64,000 nt of DNA from Kaistella antarctica (GTDB lineage: Bacteria > Bacteroidota > Bacteroidia > Flavobacteriales > Weeksellaceae): the NCBI RefSeq assembly GCF_900109615.1, contig NZ_FOIX01000001.1, positions 682,001 through 746,000 on the forward strand, written 5' to 3'. The notes under the pieces were generated by a model, which did no database searches, had not been told where the DNA came from, and saw only the letters and a program-made list of their open reading frames with translations. Positions 18,866 through 28,638 of this stretch are shown piece by piece. The number at the start of each line of letters is the position of its first letter. Position 1 is the first letter of the stretch. The translations under genes and the position numbers were made by a program.

Positions 18866-19328
18866 AATATTGAATTAATTGATAAAGCTCCTCGATAGGG
18901 CTTAGTTGAAAATCCTGTATTTGAAACATTAGATTTTCAGGATGCAAAATTACTGAAAAATCAACAAATGGTTCTGATGTTTTAATGATATAGTTAACAT
19001 CGGGGAAATGGTCCAGTAAATTTTTGGTAATTCCTTCTGTATTAAATAGTTCTGTCGAACTTTTCTTTTGAAAACTCTGACTGGATTGGTTGGAAATAAA
19101 ATGAATGCAGATTTTCGTGTCGTGATGAAAGGTCTCAAATCTCGGAAAATGATAGTCATAATACTGACCATGAAAAATTAAATCAGTAATCCGAGTAAAC
19201 TTGAACGGGTTCAGCGTATTGAGATGGTGAAAAAGTTCGTAATCAGGAACTTCTTTTACAAGGCGAACTAATCCTAAAGTAATTTCGTCGTCTTCATCGA
19301 TCTCAAGAGTGAACTTTTGGGCTTTCAA
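18858..19328 (-). CDS. IPExxxVDY family protein
   Basis: A 156-residue protein of unknown function. Recognition rests mainly on context: from memory, a gene of this family lies between rnc and pyk in many Flavobacteriia, and the sequence has the matching character (VPDYELFHHLNTLNPFKFTR, a DLIFHG block, a C-terminal LSPIEELYQL). The start is a TTG at 19328; there is no in-frame ATG until near the C-terminus. It overlaps the end of rnc by 26 bases and the start of pyk by 8, so it is embedded in the operon. Its biochemical role is unknown. Confidence 0.7.
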   Translation of the reverse strand: MKAQKFTLEIDEDDEITLGLVRLVKEVPDYELFHHLNTLNPFKFTRITDLIFHGQYYDYHFPRFETFHHDTKICIHFISNQSSQSFQKKSSTELFNTEGITKNLLDHFPDVNYIIKTSEPFVDFSVILHPENLMFQIQDFQLSPIEELYQLIQYYE

Positions 19329-20067
19329 GGATACACTGTTTTTTATTTAAAATATAGAAAGCTCTTTGCGCTGCTTTTTCTTCTGCTTTTTTCTTAGAAG
19401 TTTCCGTCGCATTTGAAACTCTCTCTTGATTCAACCAAACGTGGGTTCTAAAAACTAAATTCTTATTCGGTTGCATTTCCTCTAAAGTCTCATACTTAAT
19501 GACGACTTTTTTCTTTTGGCTCCATTCCAAAAGCAATCCTTTATAACTAATAATTTTATTCTCAAGCTGATTAATTGCTGAAGGTGTCAACAACCGTTCT
19601 AGAATAATTTTCCGACAGGTATCGTAATCTTGGTCCAGATAAATTGCGCCAACTAAGGCCTCAAATAAATTTCCCGCCAGATTTTCACTGAGAGAAGTAT
19701 TGGATTCGTTTTGCAGAAACTTGGTCAAGGAAAGTTCGGTTCCTAATTTATTGAGATTTTTCCGGTTGACAATTTTCGACTTCATCTGTGTAAGGTAGCC
19801 TTCATTTGCCTCAGGATAAGTCGCAAAAAGATGGCAAGAAATAATTGTTCCCAACACCGAATCACCTAAGAACTCCAATCGCTCGTAGTTTTTAAGTTGT
19901 TTGTTTTTCGCGGATGATTTTAAAGAAAATGCCTCCCGGTAAAGATTAATATTTTGAACAGAAACACCCGTAATTTTGGCTATTTCGTTGCTTAAATAGT
20001 AGTCTTTTTCAGATAGACTTTTTTTTCGTCTGGCTAGGAATTTAGAAATGTATTTCTTTAACTCCAT
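19303..20067 (-). CDS. rnc: Ribonuclease III
   Basis: A 254-residue double-strand-specific RNase that processes rRNA precursors and structured mRNAs. The signature NYERLEFLGDSVLG (about residues 79-92) carries the metal-binding Glu and Asp, and NLFEALVGAIYLDQ supplies the second acidic pair. The C-terminal dsRNA-binding domain (residues about 175-245) has the KKAEEKAAQRAFYIL helix. The gene starts 15 bases after fabF and overlaps the next gene, consistent with cotranscription from the acpP promoter. Confidence 0.96.
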   Translation of the reverse strand: MELKKYISKFLARRKKSLSEKDYYLSNEIAKITGVSVQNINLYREAFSLKSSAKNKQLKNYERLEFLGDSVLGTIISCHLFATYPEANEGYLTQMKSKIVNRKNLNKLGTELSLTKFLQNESNTSLSENLAGNLFEALVGAIYLDQDYDTCRKIILERLLTPSAINQLENKIISYKGLLLEWSQKKKVVIKYETLEEMQPNKNLVFRTHVWLNQERVSNATETSKKKAEEKAAQRAFYILNKKQCILESPKVHS

Positions 20068-20082
20068 AGAATTTTAAGGGTC

Positions 20083-21327
20083 TTAAATTTTGGTAAAGAG
20101 TACACAAGCGTTGTGCCCTCCGAAACCGAAAGTATTACTCATCGCCACATTCACTTCTTTTTTAACTGCATGATTAAATGTGAAATTCAATCTGTTGTCA
20201 ATCCTTTCATCATCCGTAAAATGATTAATGGTAGGTGGTACAATATTGTGAATAATGGTGTGGATCGCTGCAATCGCTTCTACAACTCCCGCTGCGCCAA
20301 GTAAATGGCCAGTCATCGATTTGGTAGAATTGATCTGAATATCGAAAGCGTGCTCTCCCAGTAATTTTGAAATTGCATTAGATTCTGCAACATCTCCCAA
20401 TGGAGTAGAAGTCCCATGCATATTGATGTGATCTACTTCATCGGCAGTAATGCCAGCGTCTTCTAGACAGTTTTTCATTACGAGATAAGCGCCCAACCCT
20501 TCCGGATGTGGTGCAGTCATATGATAGGCATCAGCACTCATTCCGCCGCCTTTTAGCTCAGCATAAATTGTTGCACCTCTTTTTAAGGCATGCTCATATT
20601 CCTCCAAAATAATACAACCAGCTCCTTCGCCAAGTACAAAACCATCTCGATCTTTATCGAAAGGTCTTGAGGCAGTGGTAGGACTATCGTTTCTAGTCGA
20701 AAGCGCCATCATAGCATTAAAGCCACCGACGCCACTTGCCGTAACTGCTGCTTCAGATCCGCCACAAACAATTACATCTGCTTTTCCTAATTGGATAAGC
20801 ATCTTAGAATCGATGAGTGCATTAGCTGAAGATGCGCAGGCAGAAACCGTTGCATAGTTAGGACCGTGAAAGCCGTATTCAATAGAGATATGTCCTGGTG
20901 TGATATCAACGATCATCTTTGGAATAAAAAAAGGATTGAATCTGGGAATATCTGTATTCGCCCAGCCCAACACTTCTTTTTCGAAAGTTTCTAAACCGCC
21001 AATTCCTGAACCCCAAATAACGCCTACACGATTTTTATCTACGTTGTCTGCAATGATGCCAGAATGTTCCACGGCTTCTCTAGCAGCAACAAGACCTAAT
21101 TGCGTGTTTCGGTCCATTTTTTTAGCTTCCTTTTTTTCAAAATGAGCAAATGGATCGAAATTTTTTACTTCACACGCGAAATTGGTTTTGAATTTTGTGG
21201 CATCAAAAAGAGTAATCGGGGCAGCTCCGCTCTCGCCTTTTATAAGGCTTTCCCAGAATTCTTTAGCGTTATTTCCAACAGGTGTAATAGCGCCAAAGCC
21301 AGTTACAACTACTCTTTTTAATTCCAT
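20083..21327 (-). CDS. fabF: Beta-ketoacyl-ACP synthase II
   Basis: A 414-residue elongating condensing enzyme of type II fatty-acid synthesis. The Cys-His-His triad is intact: Cys164 in VSACASSANALI, His in NMHGTSTPLGD, and His in STKSMTGHLLGAAG. It begins RVVVTGFGAITPVGN and ends GGHNACVLF. Length is typical. acpP, which supplies its acyl carrier, lies 24 bases upstream in the same operon. Confidence 0.97.
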   Translation of the reverse strand: MELKRVVVTGFGAITPVGNNAKEFWESLIKGESGAAPITLFDATKFKTNFACEVKNFDPFAHFEKKEAKKMDRNTQLGLVAAREAVEHSGIIADNVDKNRVGVIWGSGIGGLETFEKEVLGWANTDIPRFNPFFIPKMIVDITPGHISIEYGFHGPNYATVSACASSANALIDSKMLIQLGKADVIVCGGSEAAVTASGVGGFNAMMALSTRNDSPTTASRPFDKDRDGFVLGEGAGCIILEEYEHALKRGATIYAELKGGGMSADAYHMTAPHPEGLGAYLVMKNCLEDAGITADEVDHINMHGTSTPLGDVAESNAISKLLGEHAFDIQINSTKSMTGHLLGAAGVVEAIAAIHTIIHNIVPPTINHFTDDERIDNRLNFTFNHAVKKEVNVAMSNTFGFGGHNACVLFTKI

Positions 21328-21351
21328 AAATTTTTCTTTGTTGATAGAATA

Positions 21352-21591
21352 CTATTTGTTTACTACTTCTTCAATGTAAGCAATAGCGTGTCCTACCGTA
21401 GTAATTTTTTCTGCTTGATCATCAGGAATCTGAATATTAAATTCTTTTTCGAATTCCATGATTAATTCTACAGTATCCAAAGAATCAGCTCCTAAATCGT
21501 TAGTGAAGCTAGCTTCTGGAGTTACTTCTGTTTCTTCAACGTCGAGTTTGTCCGCGATAATCGCCTTTACTCTTGATGCAATGTCTGACAT
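21352..21591 (-). CDS. acpP: Acyl carrier protein
   Basis: A 79-residue acidic carrier of fatty-acyl intermediates. Ser37 in [11 protein letters not shown] is the phosphopantetheine attachment site. The helix II acidic pattern ([16 protein letters not shown]) is intact. It heads the acpP-fabF-rnc-IPExxxVDY-pyk operon and has a good promoter element 33 bases upstream. The window also encodes an AcpH-type phosphodiesterase (2769-3341) that could remove the prosthetic group. Confidence 0.98.
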   Translation of the reverse strand: MSDIASRVKAIIADKLDVEETEVTPEASFTNDLGADSLDTVELIMEFEKEFNIQIPDDQAEKITTVGHAIAYIEEVVNK

Positions 21592-21624
21592 AGTAAATTA
21601 TTTTTAATTAATTGTTAGTTGCTG

Positions 21625-21632
21625 CAAAGATA
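21625..21632 (-). promoter_or_regulatory. Promoter -7 element for the acpP operon
   Basis: On the minus strand this reads TATCTTTG, exact TAnnTTTG, giving an expected 5' leader of about 25 bases before the ATG at 21591. The -33 box is not clear. The remaining bases up to 21922 are A/T-rich; a 64-residue minus-strand frame there has no recognisable features. Confidence 0.6.
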
Positions 21633-21922
21633 TAAAATTCTTTAACATTTGAACTTTTTTTACTAAATTTTAAATAATTAGTAAAACTCATTTTAATGGT
21701 AACTGAACCTATTTTTCTCTGATAGCATAATGCGAATATAATATTAATATCGCACAAATGCGATTGTTTTGAGGTATTGTTTTTTGAAAGCGTGAAACTC
21801 AATAAGTTATCCTAAACATAAGTATTGCTTTAGCTAAAAACTACCACCGTACGGAGCATGATTTTATCTGAATTACAGAAAGTTTGCTGAAATTTTTATA
21901 GAAATAGACGGAGAAAAATAAA

Positions 21923-22843
21923 TCATTCAGCCAGCATGAACCATTCATTAACTAGGGAACCGGCTAATCTCGATGTGATTTCATTGGTGTCATAAGATGG
22001 ATTAATTTCTGCAACATCCATCGCCATTAGTTTTTCTGATTGAATGATCTTTCTGAAAATATGCATAAAACTAGCATCCGCAAAAATTCCATTATAAGCT
22101 AAAGCTGAAACACCTGGAGCGATGGCAACATTGAAAACGTCCATGCAAATTGTCAGATAAATGACATCTGATTCTGAAATAAAATCCTCGATTTTAGGAT
22201 ATAGAGTTGGGAGATTCTCGAAGAAAAGTTCATCTGCTAAGATATATTTGATTCCAGCTTGATGCGCAGTGTCGAATAGTTTTAAAGTATTTGAATTCCG
22301 CTGAATTCCGATATGTAGAGAATGGATGTTTCCTTCTTGTGCAACTTGCCAAAACCCAGTCCCAGAACTTGCGCCAATTGTAGGGTCGATTTCCCGGTTG
22401 TCGAAATGCGCATCAATGTTAATGATTCCAATTTTCTGAGTTGGAAACGCTTTTTTAATTCCAGAGTAATGCGCAAACATTACTTCATGTCCGCCTCCGA
22501 AAACAACTGATTTTCCACCCTTCTGCAAAACGAGTTGAACTTTGTCAGCTAATTTATTCTGAGTGTGTTCTAAATCTTCATTTTCACAATTGATATTTCC
22601 AAAATCTTTTAAATTGAAATTCGGATTAATGACAGGAAAGTTGGACATGTTTTTGCGCATAACGTCGGGTGCATCTTTCGCCCCAACTATTCCTTTATTT
22701 CTTTTTACTCCTTCATCAACCGCAAAGCCATGCAAAACGAAATCGTTCTTTAAAATATTGTCGTAATTCTCTTCCAAAGAAACCCTTTGAAAAATTCGGT
22801 GATATAATGGTTCATCACCATCGAAACGTCCTTGCCAAATCAT
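21923..22843 (-). CDS. hutG: Formimidoylglutamase / arginase-family hydrolase
   Basis: A 306-residue ureohydrolase-family enzyme. The binuclear manganese site is visible as GGGHEVMFAHY (about residues 116-126) and INIDAHFDNR (about residues 142-151). The third motif is TICMDVFN where many relatives have SxDxD, so the first Asp of that motif is replaced here. HutG hydrolyses N-formimidoyl-glutamate in histidine degradation; agmatinase-like activity cannot be excluded by eye, and no other hut gene is in the window. Its ATG shares one base with the stop of the upstream small membrane gene (TAATG), indicating translational coupling to the paa-associated genes. Confidence 0.78.
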   Translation of the reverse strand: MIWQGRFDGDEPLYHRIFQRVSLEENYDNILKNDFVLHGFAVDEGVKRNKGIVGAKDAPDVMRKNMSNFPVINPNFNLKDFGNINCENEDLEHTQNKLADKVQLVLQKGGKSVVFGGGHEVMFAHYSGIKKAFPTQKIGIINIDAHFDNREIDPTIGASSGTGFWQVAQEGNIHSLHIGIQRNSNTLKLFDTAHQAGIKYILADELFFENLPTLYPKIEDFISESDVIYLTICMDVFNVAIAPGVSALAYNGIFADASFMHIFRKIIQSEKLMAMDVAEINPSYDTNEITSRLAGSLVNEWFMLAE

Positions 22844-23148
22844 TAATTTTCCTTTCTAAATCTAAAATTATAAAAAATAAATAGTGCTAAAAGTAACAAA
22901 GTCGTTTTGAAAAAAATATCATCTTTTTCTAGTGTGCCTACAATTCTATTTTGAAATACTTCACCTGCCCTATCTAGGTTAAAATCTGTTATTATTAAAA
23001 GAATATAATTGCTTATGAATAACCCAATTACAAGATAAAAGCGTGAACCTTTTGATATTTTATCATTATATATTAAATTGTAGGTGCATTCTAAAGCAAT
23101 AATGATAAAAATAGAAAAAAAGATTAGAAACAAAATGATTTCAAACAT
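22843..23148 (-). CDS. Small membrane protein of unknown function
   Basis: A 101-residue protein with three hydrophobic segments (about residues 3-23, 40-57 and 82-95) and a basic C-terminus. I do not recognise a family. It begins 6 bases after paaA and its stop overlaps the hutG start by one base, so it is part of the same transcript. It occupies the position where paaB and paaC would normally follow paaA. The name of any function would be a guess. Confidence 0.65.
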   Translation of the reverse strand: MFEIILFLIFFSIFIIIALECTYNLIYNDKISKGSRFYLVIGLFISNYILLIITDFNLDRAGEVFQNRIVGTLEKDDIFFKTTLLLLALFIFYNFRFRKEN

Positions 23149-23154
23149 TCCTTT

Positions 23155-24099
23155 TTATTGATTTACGGTTTCCTCTTTTAAATTCGCCGCAAACGCAATC
23201 GCCGCTTCTTTCACCCAAGAATGTTCGCGTTGTGCTTTTCGTTTTGTTTCCAAACGTTTCTTATTACATGGACCGTTCCCTTTCAAAACTTCCATAAACT
23301 CATCCCAAGGCAATTCTCCGAAGTCGTAATGTTGAGTTTCCTCATTCCATTTTAAATTTTCGTCTGGAACCTTTAAGCCTAAGAAATCTGCTTGAGAAAC
23401 AGTCACGTCAACAAACCTTTGTCGAAGATCATCATTACTCTCACGCTTCACTCGATAATTCATCGATTTCTGAGAGTTAGGAGAATCAGCATCATTCGGT
23501 CCGAACATCATTAAAGCTGGCCACCAGAAACGGTTGAGTGCTTCTTGAGCTAAATCTTTTTGTTCTTTTGTACCGCGGCAAAGTGTCATCAAAATTTCAT
23601 AACCTTGTCTTTGGTGAAAAGATTCTTCTTTACAAATCCTCACCATCGCTCTGGAATAAGGTCCGTAAGAATTTCCCATCAACATGACTTGATTCATAAT
23701 TGCAGCGCCATCAACGAGCCAGCCAATTGCACCAATATCTGCCCAAGAAAGTGCAGGATAATTAAAAATGCTGGAGTATTTTGCTTTTCCAGAAAGCATA
23801 TCGTTATAGGTAGAATCTCTATCCGCAGCGATTTCACCGTTATTCAAAGTTTCTGTAGCCGCGTATAAATAAAGACCGTGTCCAGCTTCATCTTGAATTT
23901 TTGCTAAAAGCGCCATTTTTCTTCTTAAGGTCGGAGCACGCGAAATCCAGTTGGCTTCCGGGAGCATTCCTACTATTTCGGAATGGGCGTGTTGCGAAAT
24001 CTGACGAACCAGTAGTTTTCTGTAATCATCGGGCATTACATCTTTTGGTTCTACTTTATTTTCGGCCTGTACGTATTGTAAAAATTTTTCTTGATTCAT
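23155..24099 (-). CDS. paaA: Phenylacetyl-CoA epoxidase subunit PaaA
   Basis: A 314-residue ferritin-like diiron oxygenase subunit that epoxidises the ring of phenylacetyl-CoA. The carboxylate-bridged iron ligands are present: [16 protein letters not shown], and [10 protein letters not shown], plus the typical MMFGPND(A)DSPNS stretch. Length is normal and the protein looks intact. In known systems PaaA needs PaaC as structural partner, and PaaB and PaaE for activity. Only paaE is nearby (25505-24417), and paaB, paaC and paaD are absent from the window. Confidence 0.94.
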   Translation of the reverse strand: MNQEKFLQYVQAENKVEPKDVMPDDYRKLLVRQISQHAHSEIVGMLPEANWISRAPTLRRKMALLAKIQDEAGHGLYLYAATETLNNGEIAADRDSTYNDMLSGKAKYSSIFNYPALSWADIGAIGWLVDGAAIMNQVMLMGNSYGPYSRAMVRICKEESFHQRQGYEILMTLCRGTKEQKDLAQEALNRFWWPALMMFGPNDADSPNSQKSMNYRVKRESNDDLRQRFVDVTVSQADFLGLKVPDENLKWNEETQHYDFGELPWDEFMEVLKGNGPCNKKRLETKRKAQREHSWVKEAAIAFAANLKEETVNQ

Positions 24100-24114
24100 G
24101 ATTTGGCTTTTTAA

Positions 24115-24390
24115 TTAATTAACATGGGAAGACTGGTGTGCAGTAATTGCATCTTCTTCCATTAAATAAAGTCCGATTCGCCCTTCTGAGAATTCGCCAA
24201 CAACAAAGGTTATGGTCTTTTCCGGACTTCTAATTTCGTACTCATTGAAGAGGTATGGATTTCCACTAAGTGGCCCAATTACCTCAATCTTTCGATCAGA
24301 GCAATGCCAATAATGATTCCAAATATTGATTCCTTCTACTTTAAACTCTTTATCTATTTCTATTAAAGAGATGAAATTCCAGTTTCTCAT
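24115..24390 (-). CDS. Small protein of unknown function between paaE and paaA
   Basis: A 91-residue soluble protein, acidic towards the C-terminus, rich in aromatic residues (NIWNHYWHCSD). It sits 26 bases after paaE and 15 bases before paaA, where a paaB gene might be expected. However, it lacks the PaaB pattern (WPLWEVFVR-like N-terminus and the DAEMALxxARDVYTRR block). I do not recognise it. Being in the operon suggests a link to the oxygenase or to the reductase, but this is inference only. Confidence 0.6.
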   Translation of the reverse strand: MRNWNFISLIEIDKEFKVEGINIWNHYWHCSDRKIEVIGPLSGNPYLFNEYEIRSPEKTITFVVGEFSEGRIGLYLMEEDAITAHQSSHVN

Positions 24391-24416
24391 GATAGTTCGT
24401 TTTTTTAAATAATCAG

Positions 24417-25505
24417 TTAGACGTCGTAGTTTAACATGACGACATTAGTCGTCGGGTGGCATTGACAAGTTAATACAAATCCTCGCGCAACTTCATCTTC
24501 AGTCAAAGCGAAATTTTTATCCATAAAAACTTCTCCTTCCATCACCTGCGCTTTGCAGGTACAGCAGACTCCTCCTTTACACGCAAATGGAACCGGAAGT
24601 TTCTCAGCCAACGCTTGGTCTAAAATACTGTTTTTCTTTGAATTAAGGTGAAATGAATATTCATCATCATCAATAATTAAAGTAACCATGCTTTCTAGAT
24701 TCGGGATCGCTTTGAATTCTTCACTCATTTCTGCATTCCCTTCTTCATCTGGCGCCGCGTAATATTCGTACATGATTTGCAGCGACGGAACTTTCTTTTC
24801 TTTTTTCAAATAGTCAGAAATTCCTTTGATCATTTCAGACGGTCCACAAATAAAATAAGTGGATTCCTGAACTGGAATATCTGTAAATCTTTGAAATAAA
24901 AGATCCAGTTTTTCTGCTGAAATACGTCCTTCAAAAAGTTCATCTTCAAAATGCTTTTCTCTCGATACCAAAAAAATCACTTTTAATCTTCCGTCAAATT
25001 TCTCTACCAATTCATCAATTTCCTTTTTAAAAATGATGTCTACAAAACTTCTATTGCTAAAGAAAAGATAAGCGGAACTCTTAGGCTCCTGATAAAGCGC
25101 TTCTTTGATATTTGATAATACGGGAGAAATCCCACTTCCTGCAGCTAAACCAATATACGTTTTCTCATTAGAAACATGATAGTGCGTATAGAAATGTCCA
25201 GACGGCGCCATGATTTCTACCAGATCACCTTCTTTTAATTCTTGATTTAAATAAGTGGAAACTTTTCCCTGGTCCAGATGTTTGACCAATATTTCTAATT
25301 CAGGGTTGTCTTCACTTGGAGCATTGATGATGGAATAACTTCTGCGCAAATCTTCTTCCCCAAAAACAAACCTTACATTAATATATTGTCCTTGTTTAAA
25401 TGAAAACTCGTGTTTTAAGTGATCTGGAATTTCGAATCCGATATGAATACAATCGTTGGTTTCCTTAGATACTTTGGTTGCTTTAAGTTGATGAAAATGA
25501 TGCAT
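24417..25505 (-). CDS. paaE: Phenylacetyl-CoA epoxidase reductase PaaE
   Basis: A 362-residue NAD(P)H:flavin reductase with plant-type ferredoxin domain that passes electrons to the PaaA diiron centre. The FAD-binding RRSYSI lies near residue 55, the nicotinamide-binding GLAAGSGISPV near residue 120, and the C-terminal 2Fe-2S cysteines are in FACKGGVCCTCK, with the last Cys in LTCQCHP. It is the first gene of the minus-strand unit paaE-small gene-paaA-small membrane gene-hutG. Upstream lies a region with tandem 19-bp repeats that may regulate it. Confidence 0.92.
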   Translation of the reverse strand: MHHFHQLKATKVSKETNDCIHIGFEIPDHLKHEFSFKQGQYINVRFVFGEEDLRRSYSIINAPSEDNPELEILVKHLDQGKVSTYLNQELKEGDLVEIMAPSGHFYTHYHVSNEKTYIGLAAGSGISPVLSNIKEALYQEPKSSAYLFFSNRSFVDIIFKKEIDELVEKFDGRLKVIFLVSREKHFEDELFEGRISAEKLDLLFQRFTDIPVQESTYFICGPSEMIKGISDYLKKEKKVPSLQIMYEYYAAPDEEGNAEMSEEFKAIPNLESMVTLIIDDDEYSFHLNSKKNSILDQALAEKLPVPFACKGGVCCTCKAQVMEGEVFMDKNFALTEDEVARGFVLTCQCHPTTNVVMLNYDV

Positions 25506-25655
25506 ATTGTTTTAAAATCTCAATAAATGGGTGTTCAACAAATATACTTATTTTTTGAAACTCACGGAAAGGATTTCGCTCATTGTCGGATTCTATTGAT
25601 AATAGATTTTGCTTTCTGATCTCCAATTTGTCTTAACTAAATGAGGAGAAAACTC

Positions 25656-25716
25656 TGAATTCGGAAATAATGACTTGAATTTTTATTTAAAAATTATTGA
25701 ATTCGGAAATTATGAC
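25656..25716. repeat. Tandem 19-bp direct repeat, 42-bp spacing, between paaE and clpB
   Basis: TGAATTCGGAAATAATGAC at 25656-25674 recurs as TGAATTCGGAAATTATGAC at 25698-25716 (18 of 19 bases). The start-to-start distance is 42 bp, close to four helical turns, so a bound protein would meet both copies on the same face. The copies lie about 150-210 bases before paaE and 140-200 before clpB. This is a candidate operator. Confidence 0.5.
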
Positions 25717-25793
25717 CGCTTTTTAGTAATAATATTGAATAGAATGCTTTTTGAGGATAAGGAATCAGAATTAAAAATAGATTGATAGGAAGG

Positions 25794-25827
25794 AGTAAGA
25801 ATTCGTAGCTTTATATGGATTCTTACT
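25794..25827. promoter_or_regulatory. Inverted repeat around a promoter-like element before clpB
   Basis: AGTAAGAAT (25794-25802) and ATTCTTACT (25819-25827) are a perfect 9-bp inverted repeat with a 16-base spacer. The spacer contains TAGCTTTA (25806-25813), one base off TAnnTTTG. The right arm ends 27 bases before the clpB ATG. Candidate repressor site or leader hairpin. Confidence 0.45.
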
Positions 25828-25854
25828 GTTTCTGAAACCTAAAAAATTATTACT

Positions 25855-28446
25855 ATGAATTTAAATCAATATACCGTAAAATCACAGGAAGCCATTCAGA
25901 AAGCGCAACAAATTGCAATGGAGTTTGGCAATCAAAGCATTGAACCGCAGCATATATTAGAAGGGATTTTCCAGATCGACGAAAATATCTCTGATTTTTT
26001 ATTGAAGAAATCAGAAGCTGAATTAACATTAGTTCGAGAAAGAAACCGCGAGAATATCGAAAAACTACCAAAGGTGGAAGGTGGAAATATCTATCTATCG
26101 CAAACTGCAAATAAGGTTTTGCTCGATGCTCCGAATGTTGCTAAAAAAATGGATGATGAATTCGTCACCATTGAACATGTGTGGCTTTGTCTTCTGGATG
26201 TAAATTCTGACGTTTCTAAGATGCTCAAGGATATGGGCATCACCAAAAATGGGTTAGAAATGGCGATCAAAGAATTGCGAAAAGGGTCTAAAGCAACTTC
26301 CGCAAGTTCAGAAGAAACCTATCAAAGTTTAAATAAATACGCCAAGAATTTTAATGAACTCGCAGCGGAGGGAAAACTTGATCCCGTAATTGGACGAGAT
26401 GAAGAGATACGTCGTGTGTTGCAAATTCTGTCCAGAAGAACTAAAAACAATCCAATCTTAATCGGTGAACCTGGAGTTGGTAAAACTGCGATCGCAGAAG
26501 GGATCGCACATCGAATTATTTCAGGTGATATTCCAGAAAATTTGCAGGATAAAACTCTGTATTCTTTAGATATGGGCGCTTTGATCGCTGGTGCGAAATA
26601 CAAGGGTGAATTTGAAGAACGATTAAAATCGGTCATCAATGAAGTCACTAACTCTGATGGACAAATCATATTATTCATCGATGAAATTCATACTTTGGTT
26701 GGCGCCGGTGGAGGAGACGGAGCCATGGATGCTGCAAATATTCTAAAACCAGCTTTGGCGAGAGGCGAACTTAGAGCTATTGGTGCAACGACTTTAAATG
26801 AATATCAAAAATATTTTGAAAAAGATAAAGCCTTAGAAAGACGATTTCAAAAGGTGATGGTGGAAGAACCTGATACCGAATCAGCGATTTCTATTTTGCG
26901 TGGAATTAAAGATAAATATGAAGCGCACCATAAAGTTCGGATCAAAGACGAAGCGATTATTGCAGCCGTAGAACAATCTCAGCGCTATATATCAGATCGT
27001 TTTTTACCGGATAAAGCCATCGATTTGATTGACGAAGCTTCGGCTAAGTTGAGAATGGAAATCAATTCAAAACCTGAAGAACTCGATGTTTTGGATCGTA
27101 GATTAATGCAGATGGAAATTGAATTAGCGGCGATTTCAAGAGAAGGAAACGATATCAGAGTTCAGCATCTAAAAGAAGATATTTCTAAAGTTTCAGCAGA
27201 GCGAAATGAAATCAATGCGAAATGGTTGAAGGAGAAACAGAAATCTGAAGATCTAACTTCCATTAAAAAAGATATTGAAGCGCTAAAATTAGAAGCGGAA
27301 CGCGCCTCCAGAATTGGAGATTATGCGAAGGTTGCTGAAATTCAATACGGGAAAATTAAAGAGAAAGAAGATGATTTGCAGAAGTTAGAATTGGAAATGC
27401 AAAACCATCAAAATGAATTGATTAAAGAAGAGGTTACGGCGGAAATGATTTCCGAAGTCATTTCAAAATGGACTGGAATTCCCGTCACTAAATTAATTCA
27501 ATCCGAAAGAGAAAAGTTATTGCATTTAGAAGACGAACTTCACAAAAGAGTCGTTGGTCAGGAAGAAGCAATTGAAGCGGTTGCCGATGCCATCAGAAGA
27601 AATCGAGCAGGTTTGAGTGACGAGAAAAAACCCATCGGTAGTTTCTTATTCCTCGGAACTACTGGCGTGGGAAAAACGGAGTTGGCAAAAGCGCTGGCAG
27701 AATATCTATTCGATGATGAAAATAACATGACTCGAATTGACATGAGTGAATACCAGGAAAGACATTCGGTATCGCGTTTGGTTGGCGCGCCTCCCGGATA
27801 TGTCGGTTACGATGAAGGCGGTCAACTAACGGAAGCGGTGAGAAGAAGACCTTATTCAGTCGTGCTTTTAGATGAAATTGAAAAAGCGCATCCTGATGTT
27901 TTTAATACGTTGTTGCAAGTTTTGGATGATGGACGATTAACGGATAGTAAAGGCAGAGTCGTGAATTTCAAAAATTCAATTATCATAATGACATCGAATT
28001 TAGGTTCCCATATCATTCAAGAAAACTTTGAAAAAATAACCGACGAGAATGTGACGGAAATTGTTGCGAAAACAAAAGAAGAAGTTTTTGCTTTGCTGAA
28101 GCAGACTTTGAGACCAGAGTTTTTAAATAGAATTGATGAAACGGTGCTCTTCCAACCTTTAAGTAAAAAAGAAATTGGTAAAATTGTCAATTATCAGTTG
28201 CGTGGATTTAATGAGATGCTGGCAAAAAAAGGCATTATGATGACTGCTACAGAAGATGCAATTCAATACATCACAAACAAAGGTTATGATCCAAGTTTCG
28301 GAGCAAGACCGCTAAAAAGAGTTCTGCAGCAGGAAGTTTTAAATAAACTGTCCAAAGAAATTCTCGCTGGAAATGTAAATGACGGCGACCGAATTATCCT
28401 GGATTATTTTGATGAGAGCGGATTGGTTTTTAGACCTAGTGAGTAA
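25855..28446 (+). CDS. clpB: ATP-dependent disaggregase ClpB
   Basis: An 863-residue hexameric AAA+ chaperone that works with DnaK to rescue aggregated proteins. Domain order is normal: N-terminal Clp-N repeats (1-145), first ATPase with GEPGVGKTA near residue 205 and the [13 protein letters not shown]alker B, a coiled-coil middle domain (about 400-525), second ATPase with [10 protein letters not shown] near residue 602, and the C-terminal domain ending in [13 protein letters not shown]. The aromatic pore loop KYKGEFE and GYVGYDEGG are present. Expected to be heat-inducible; the inverted repeat upstream may be the control site. Confidence 0.97.
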   Translation: MNLNQYTVKSQEAIQKAQQIAMEFGNQSIEPQHILEGIFQIDENISDFLLKKSEAELTLVRERNRENIEKLPKVEGGNIYLSQTANKVLLDAPNVAKKMDDEFVTIEHVWLCLLDVNSDVSKMLKDMGITKNGLEMAIKELRKGSKATSASSEETYQSLNKYAKNFNELAAEGKLDPVIGRDEEIRRVLQILSRRTKNNPILIGEPGVGKTAIAEGIAHRIISGDIPENLQDKTLYSLDMGALIAGAKYKGEFEERLKSVINEVTNSDGQIILFIDEIHTLVGAGGGDGAMDAANILKPALARGELRAIGATTLNEYQKYFEKDKALERRFQKVMVEEPDTESAISILRGIKDKYEAHHKVRIKDEAIIAAVEQSQRYISDRFLPDKAIDLIDEASAKLRMEINSKPEELDVLDRRLMQMEIELAAISREGNDIRVQHLKEDISKVSAERNEINAKWLKEKQKSEDLTSIKKDIEALKLEAERASRIGDYAKVAEIQYGKIKEKEDDLQKLELEMQNHQNELIKEEVTAEMISEVISKWTGIPVTKLIQSEREKLLHLEDELHKRVVGQEEAIEAVADAIRRNRAGLSDEKKPIGSFLFLGTTGVGKTELAKALAEYLFDDENNMTRIDMSEYQERHSVSRLVGAPPGYVGYDEGGQLTEAVRRRPYSVVLLDEIEKAHPDVFNTLLQVLDDGRLTDSKGRVVNFKNSIIIMTSNLGSHIIQENFEKITDENVTEIVAKTKEEVFALLKQTLRPEFLNRIDETVLFQPLSKKEIGKIVNYQLRGFNEMLAKKGIMMTATEDAIQYITNKGYDPSFGARPLKRVLQQEVLNKLSKEILAGNVNDGDRIILDYFDESGLVFRPSE

Positions 28447-28638
28447 GCAAACTGTTTATCCGAGAAGAATTTTCACAGTATCACTGCAGAAATTATGTTT
28501 TTTATAGCTGTTGTTATATGAATATTTGCATCCCCTAGTCAAAGTCATGTCTTTTATCTATGATGACTTTTGTTGGCAAAATGGAAAATACTTCGGGAAA
28601 CATTTTGTTATCTAGAAAAATAAGCTAATCTTTGCAGT

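Noticed and set aside
21608-21802. Minus-strand frame of 64 codons upstream of acpP
   Set aside because: Runs through the acpP promoter and lacks protein-like composition.
24115-24390. Annotation of the small gene as paaB
   Set aside because: Size and place would fit, but the PaaB sequence pattern is missing.
25656-25716. CRISPR-like repeats
   Set aside because: Only two copies, spacing is regulatory in scale, and no cas genes in the window.
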